This document shows, piece after piece, positions 6,681 through 9,185 of a DNA stretch of 9,185 nt. This DNA is from Gammaproteobacteria bacterium (GTDB taxonomy: Bacteria > Pseudomonadota > Gammaproteobacteria > Acidithiobacillales > Acidithiobacillaceae), in the NCBI GenBank assembly GCA_023381645.1, contig JAMCRJ010000092.1:1-9185 (forward strand), in the 5' to 3' direction. Position numbers and translations under genes: made by a program. Below the pieces are notes generated by a model, which saw nothing but the letters and a program-made list of their open reading frames with translations, was not told the DNA's origin and searched no databases. How positions within the stretch are numbered: position 1 is the stretch's first letter; every line of letters begins with the position of its first letter.

Positions 6681-7001
6681 CTAGATGCGCCACAGGCGGC
6701 ACCACCAGTCCGGCTCTACCGGAACGTCCAGTTCCGGCAGGTCACACCAGCGGCGGTGGTTGAGATAATACATGCACTCCTGGCAACGCTGCTGATCTTC
6801 TCCCATGGGATAATCCGTAAAACCGCCAATCACCAGTTTCTTCTCCAGATCCGACCCCGCCTCTTCGCGGATACGCTGCAATAGTTGCGCGAAAGCATTA
6901 CTGTCTTCGGGAAATGGGGTGATCTCTGTCTTCAGTCCCGCTTTGAGCATGCTGGCGATTTGTGCCCGTAATGCGTCCTCTTCCTGTGCCATGTGATTCA
7001 T
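6681..7001 (-). CDS. Small four-cysteine protein, copy A (hydrogenase-associated)
   Basis: 106 aa, acidic and helical in the first 60 residues, then C73-x2-C76-x9-C86-x14-C101 ending with PDWWCRLWRI. The cysteine-rich tail is unusually aromatic (MYYL, W85, W99, W100, W104), as expected around a buried Fe-S cluster, but no cluster type can be proven from sequence. There is no signal peptide or membrane helix. ATG 7001 has GCAGGG upstream; ATG 6992, three codons later, is a possible alternative start. It is the first gene after hupL, separated from it by an 89-base gap with a stem-loop, and is followed by the paralogous copy B. I do not recognise a named family. A HiPIP-like electron carrier or Fe-S insertion factor for the hydrogenase is plausible but inferred. 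Confidence 0.85.
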   Translation of the reverse strand: MNHMAQEEDALRAQIASMLKAGLKTEITPFPEDSNAFAQLLQRIREEAGSDLEKKLVIGGFTDYPMGEDQQRCQECMYYLNHRRWCDLPELDVPVEPDWWCRLWRI

Positions 7002-7045
7002 GATGACCCTGCCTTTCCCGATTCAAGCGGCTGAATTTTTGGGGG

Positions 7046-7063
7046 CCGGACACCGCAGTCCGG
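7046..7063 (-). other. Intercistronic stem-loop after hupL
   Basis: A perfect 6-bp stem CCGGAC/GTCCGG with a 6-base loop lies in the gap between the hupL stop and the next gene. A GGG about seven bases upstream and a CCCCC just downstream could lengthen it with a bulge. No T-run follows on the minus strand, so it is not a standard terminator. An mRNA-stabilising or attenuating hairpin behind hupSL is possible. Confidence 0.4.
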
Positions 7064-7090
7064 TATCCGACCCTTTTTAGACCATACGGC

Positions 7091-8689
7091 TCAGGCAGTG
7101 CGGAAACGTGCGAGCTCCTTTCCGGACTTGGCATCATGGGCATGCACCGTGCAGACCAGACAGGAATCGAACGAACGAGCCACATGCCCGACCTCCACCG
7201 GATCCGCCGGATTGGCGATAGGCGTGCCAACCAAAGCCTCTTCGATGGGACCACGGCCGCCCTGCGCATCATGGGGGCCCACATTCCAGGTGGTGGGAGC
7301 GATGATCTGGTAATTGCTGATCTTGCCACCCTTCACCTCGATCCAGTGCGCCAGGGCGCCGCGCATGGCCTCCGTGGCACCCCACCCCTGTCCATCCCGC
7401 TCGCGGGGCTTGATATAGAATGGCTCATTCAGGCGGAACTCACGCAGACAATGTTCGATCTGGCGATAAACCTTCACCACCTCGTGCATCCGCGCGAAAT
7501 GCCGCAACCACAGACTGGGCCCCATTTTCTTGTAGACGTCCAGAATGAAGGGGTCGGAATGTTGCCAGGATTCGCCGTGGTCGCCGCCGGCGATCAGTTG
7601 CCGGGATAGGGGACCGGCTTCCATGCGCCCCAACTGCTCGTGGGCGACTTCGGTACACCAGGTGTAGGCCCCACTGAAGTCCCGATCGTTGGACTGCATC
7701 GGCCTCGTGGTCCGGTTGAAGGGATGGACGGGATTGCTTCCCTCATCGTACCAGCCGTGGGTCGTCGATTCACGGGTGAAGGACTGGTTCATGGGATGAA
7801 ACTTGTCGGCCTTCGCATCGTAGACGCCCCCCTTCATGACGACGGACTGCTGCCGCGTGTCGATGGTCGGATGCTGGTAACGATCCTCATGGGGAATATA
7901 GCCCCACGAGACGTACTTGCCCAACCCCCCGCCAAACTTCATCAGCCCGACATCCTCGCTGATCCGATAATACATACCCAGGTCGGAATCGGCGTGTTCC
8001 GGACGCTCGTTCAGCCACGCCATGAAATCATCATAGGACTTGATCTGCTCATAACGCTCCATCGAACACCCCAGCCATACCGGTTCCAGCCAGTTGGTAC
8101 GGAAATACTCCAATATGGACCAGGAACGTGTGACGTCGGACAGGGTGGGCGCGCACATGACGCCGCCGGGAACCATGTAGCTGGAATGCGGCCACTGCCC
8201 GCCGAAGAGGGCATAGATTTCTACAGGCTTGCCGGAAATCGTCACGCCGATTTCGTAATTGGTGCCCGTAAACGGGGCGTAACGCCTGACCGCCTCATCG
8301 TAGAACTTACCGTGCCGATAGTTCTCATTCACCATATCGATCATGAACAATCCATAATGATGACGCGGCATGCTTTGCAGGCTTTCCACAAGTTGACCGA
8401 TGTTTCTGGCCAGGATGGCGTTGCGCGGGACTTCCGTCTGCCACGCCGTGTCCAGCGCCCAGGCGGCACAGGTCAGGTGCGACGCGCCGCAAATACCACA
8501 GGCACGCGGCGTTACCACCAGCCCCGCCTGCGGATCCTTGTCTCTTAAAATGACCTCGAAGCCACGGAACAATTCAGCTTGCGTGTAGGCTTCGACCACC
8601 ACGCCGTCCCGAATGTCCACGCGTACATCCAGATCCCCCTCAACCCGACCAACCGGGCTGATATCCAGTGTCTGTACGGCTGTTGCCAT
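7091..8689 (-). CDS. hupL: [NiFe]-hydrogenase large subunit, group 2a-like uptake type
   Basis: 532 aa catalytic subunit that carries the Ni-Fe(CN)2CO site and splits H2. The N-terminal Ni-binding motif is RACGICGASH with C64 and C67; the C-terminal motif is DSCLVCTVH with C510 and C513. The start LDISPVGRVEGDLDV is typical of the family. Sixteen residues follow H516 (AHDAKSGKELARFRTA); they should be removed by the maturation protease, and the protease gene lies downstream. The length and strings such as RHHYGLFMIDMVNENYRHGKFYDEAVRRY suggest the cyanobacterial-uptake/Huc lineage rather than membrane-bound group 1; this subgroup call is from memory. I chose ATG 8689 because GAGGAG lies eight bases upstream; a TTG eight codons earlier is open but lacks such support. 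hupS ends 50 bases upstream, so the two are surely co-transcribed. The usual DPC of the second motif is DSC here. Confidence 0.97.
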   Translation of the reverse strand: MATAVQTLDISPVGRVEGDLDVRVDIRDGVVVEAYTQAELFRGFEVILRDKDPQAGLVVTPRACGICGASHLTCAAWALDTAWQTEVPRNAILARNIGQLVESLQSMPRHHYGLFMIDMVNENYRHGKFYDEAVRRYAPFTGTNYEIGVTISGKPVEIYALFGGQWPHSSYMVPGGVMCAPTLSDVTRSWSILEYFRTNWLEPVWLGCSMERYEQIKSYDDFMAWLNERPEHADSDLGMYYRISEDVGLMKFGGGLGKYVSWGYIPHEDRYQHPTIDTRQQSVVMKGGVYDAKADKFHPMNQSFTRESTTHGWYDEGSNPVHPFNRTTRPMQSNDRDFSGAYTWCTEVAHEQLGRMEAGPLSRQLIAGGDHGESWQHSDPFILDVYKKMGPSLWLRHFARMHEVVKVYRQIEHCLREFRLNEPFYIKPRERDGQGWGATEAMRGALAHWIEVKGGKISNYQIIAPTTWNVGPHDAQGGRGPIEEALVGTPIANPADPVEVGHVARSFDSCLVCTVHAHDAKSGKELARFRTA

Positions 8690-8697
8690 GTCAATAT

Positions 8698-8703
8698 CTC
8701 CTC
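8698..8703 (-). promoter_or_regulatory. Ribosome binding site fixing the hupL start
   Basis: GAGGAG on the minus strand, eight bases upstream of ATG 8689. It decides between this ATG and the longer TTG-started reading at 8713, because the site would fall inside that longer frame. Confidence 0.8.
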
Positions 8704-8739
8704 GAATATGCAATAAACAGAAATGGGTCGCTCAGCGCC

Positions 8740-9185
8740 TCAGACCACGAAGATGTCTTTTTCGGCCCAGGCCGGCGAAGCACTCTTGGCGGCTGCCGTA
8801 AGTTTGATATAAGCGGATTTGTCCACACCCTCTGGCAGGTCTTTCGGCACCCCCATCATGGTCTGGGTTTTGAACACACTGCCCGGCGCCAGATCGAAGA
8901 AGGGGAACTCCGGTTCGGTACAACCCAGACAGGGCATCCCCGCCCGGGTTTTGGACGACTGCCGGTTCCACAGGATGCGGTTACAGGGCGAATGGGTCAT
9001 CGGGCCACGGCAGCCCAGGTCATAAAAGAGACAGCCCTTTCGCTGCCCGAATTCCGTGGCGGAAACCTTGTAGGCAAAGTGCATGTTGCGGGTACATCCC
9101 GTCTGGGTGAAGCTCTTGAAAAACGTCTTTGGACGCTGCAGATCATCCAGTTCCAGTTCTCCGGCGCGGCCTGTCGCCACCGCCA
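8740..9185 (-). CDS. hupS: [NiFe]-hydrogenase small subunit, C-terminal part (5' end cut by window)
   Basis: The frame runs off the right edge, leaving about 147 C-terminal residues; the in-frame GTG at 9180 is an internal valine, not a start. The small subunit relays electrons from the active site through three Fe-S clusters; the part seen covers the medial and distal ones. Numbering from the 9180 codon, C29 (TGCTRNMHF), C50 and C57 (GCLFYDLGC) are distal-type ligands and C66, C84 and C87 (MPCLGCTEP) medial-type ligands. The histidine three residues before C29 in standard group 1 enzymes is a glutamine here (Q26). No extra cysteine is seen near the medial cluster, so a [3Fe-4S] medial cluster is expected. 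After the cluster region ~50 polar residues lead to the end (AEKDIFVV) with no C-terminal membrane helix, unlike membrane-bound group 1 enzymes, so a soluble cytoplasmic form is likely. Confidence 0.95.
   Translation of the reverse strand, partial: AVATGRAGELELDDLQRPKTFFKSFTQTGCTRNMHFAYKVSATEFGQRKGCLFYDLGCRGPMTHSPCNRILWNRQSSKTRAGMPCLGCTEPEFPFFDLAPGSVFKTQTMMGVPKDLPEGVDKSAYIKLTAAAKSASPAWAEKDIFVV

Noticed and set aside
7058..7078. Possible plus-strand rho-independent terminator (same stem followed by TTTTT).
   Set aside because: The T-run starts about ten bases after the stem rather than directly after it, and no plus-strand gene ends here.
7640..8548. A 302-codon open frame on the plus strand.
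   Set aside because: It is antisense to hupL, which carries both nickel-binding motifs; the plus-strand translation has no domain signature.
8690..8713. A longer hupL start at TTG 8713, adding eight residues.
   Set aside because: GAGGAG lies just before ATG 8689, the right place for that ATG, and the extra residues are not part of the usual N-terminus.
1..9185. Searched for CRISPR arrays, tRNA or rRNA genes, insertion sequences, attachment sites and phage genes.
   Set aside because: None is visible; the window is a continuous metabolic gene cluster without repeats of that kind.

Overview
The window is a single co-oriented gene cluster: all eleven genes I can support lie on the minus strand, so transcription runs from position 9185 towards position 1. 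Both ends are cut inside genes. The content is a [NiFe]-hydrogenase island. The base composition (moderately high GC), the tightly packed genes and the gene set fit an Acidithiobacillus-like chemolithoautotrophic gammaproteobacterium/acidithiobacillium. That assignment is from memory of gene content and is only moderately certain. The hydrogenase looks like the cyanobacterial-uptake/Huc type (group 2a), which is also known from mycobacteria and Nitrospira.

Layout in transcription order. Module 1 (9185-5528): the C-terminal part of the hydrogenase small subunit (hupS); the large subunit (hupL); two tandem, clearly paralogous ~106-110 aa proteins ending in a four-cysteine motif; a HupD/HybD-type hydrogenase maturation endopeptidase; and an unrecognised 109 aa protein. 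A short stem-loop lies between hupL and the first four-cysteine gene. Between the modules (5430-5527) is an AT-rich gap with a perfect 7-bp inverted repeat over the upstream stop codon and a good sigma-70-type promoter (TTGACA, 16 bp, TACACT). Module 2 (5429-1): a TPR-like repeat protein; two very small two-helix membrane proteins; a NifU-domain/Rieske-domain fusion; a six-bladed NHL-type beta-propeller; and hypF, which runs off the left edge. Most junctions are overlaps or very short gaps, so translational coupling is likely.

How the genes may work together. HupL/HupS oxidise H2 and pass electrons through the small-subunit Fe-S clusters. HypF supplies the cyanide ligands of the active-site iron. 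The HupD-like protease trims the HupL C-terminus after nickel insertion. The NifU-Rieske fusion and the two four-cysteine proteins are candidate Fe-S carriers or redox partners. The TPR and NHL proteins are candidate assembly or docking scaffolds, and the two mini membrane proteins are candidate membrane or quinone docking subunits. These last roles are inferences from context. The least explained parts are the paired four-cysteine proteins, the mini membrane-protein pair and the 109 aa protein.
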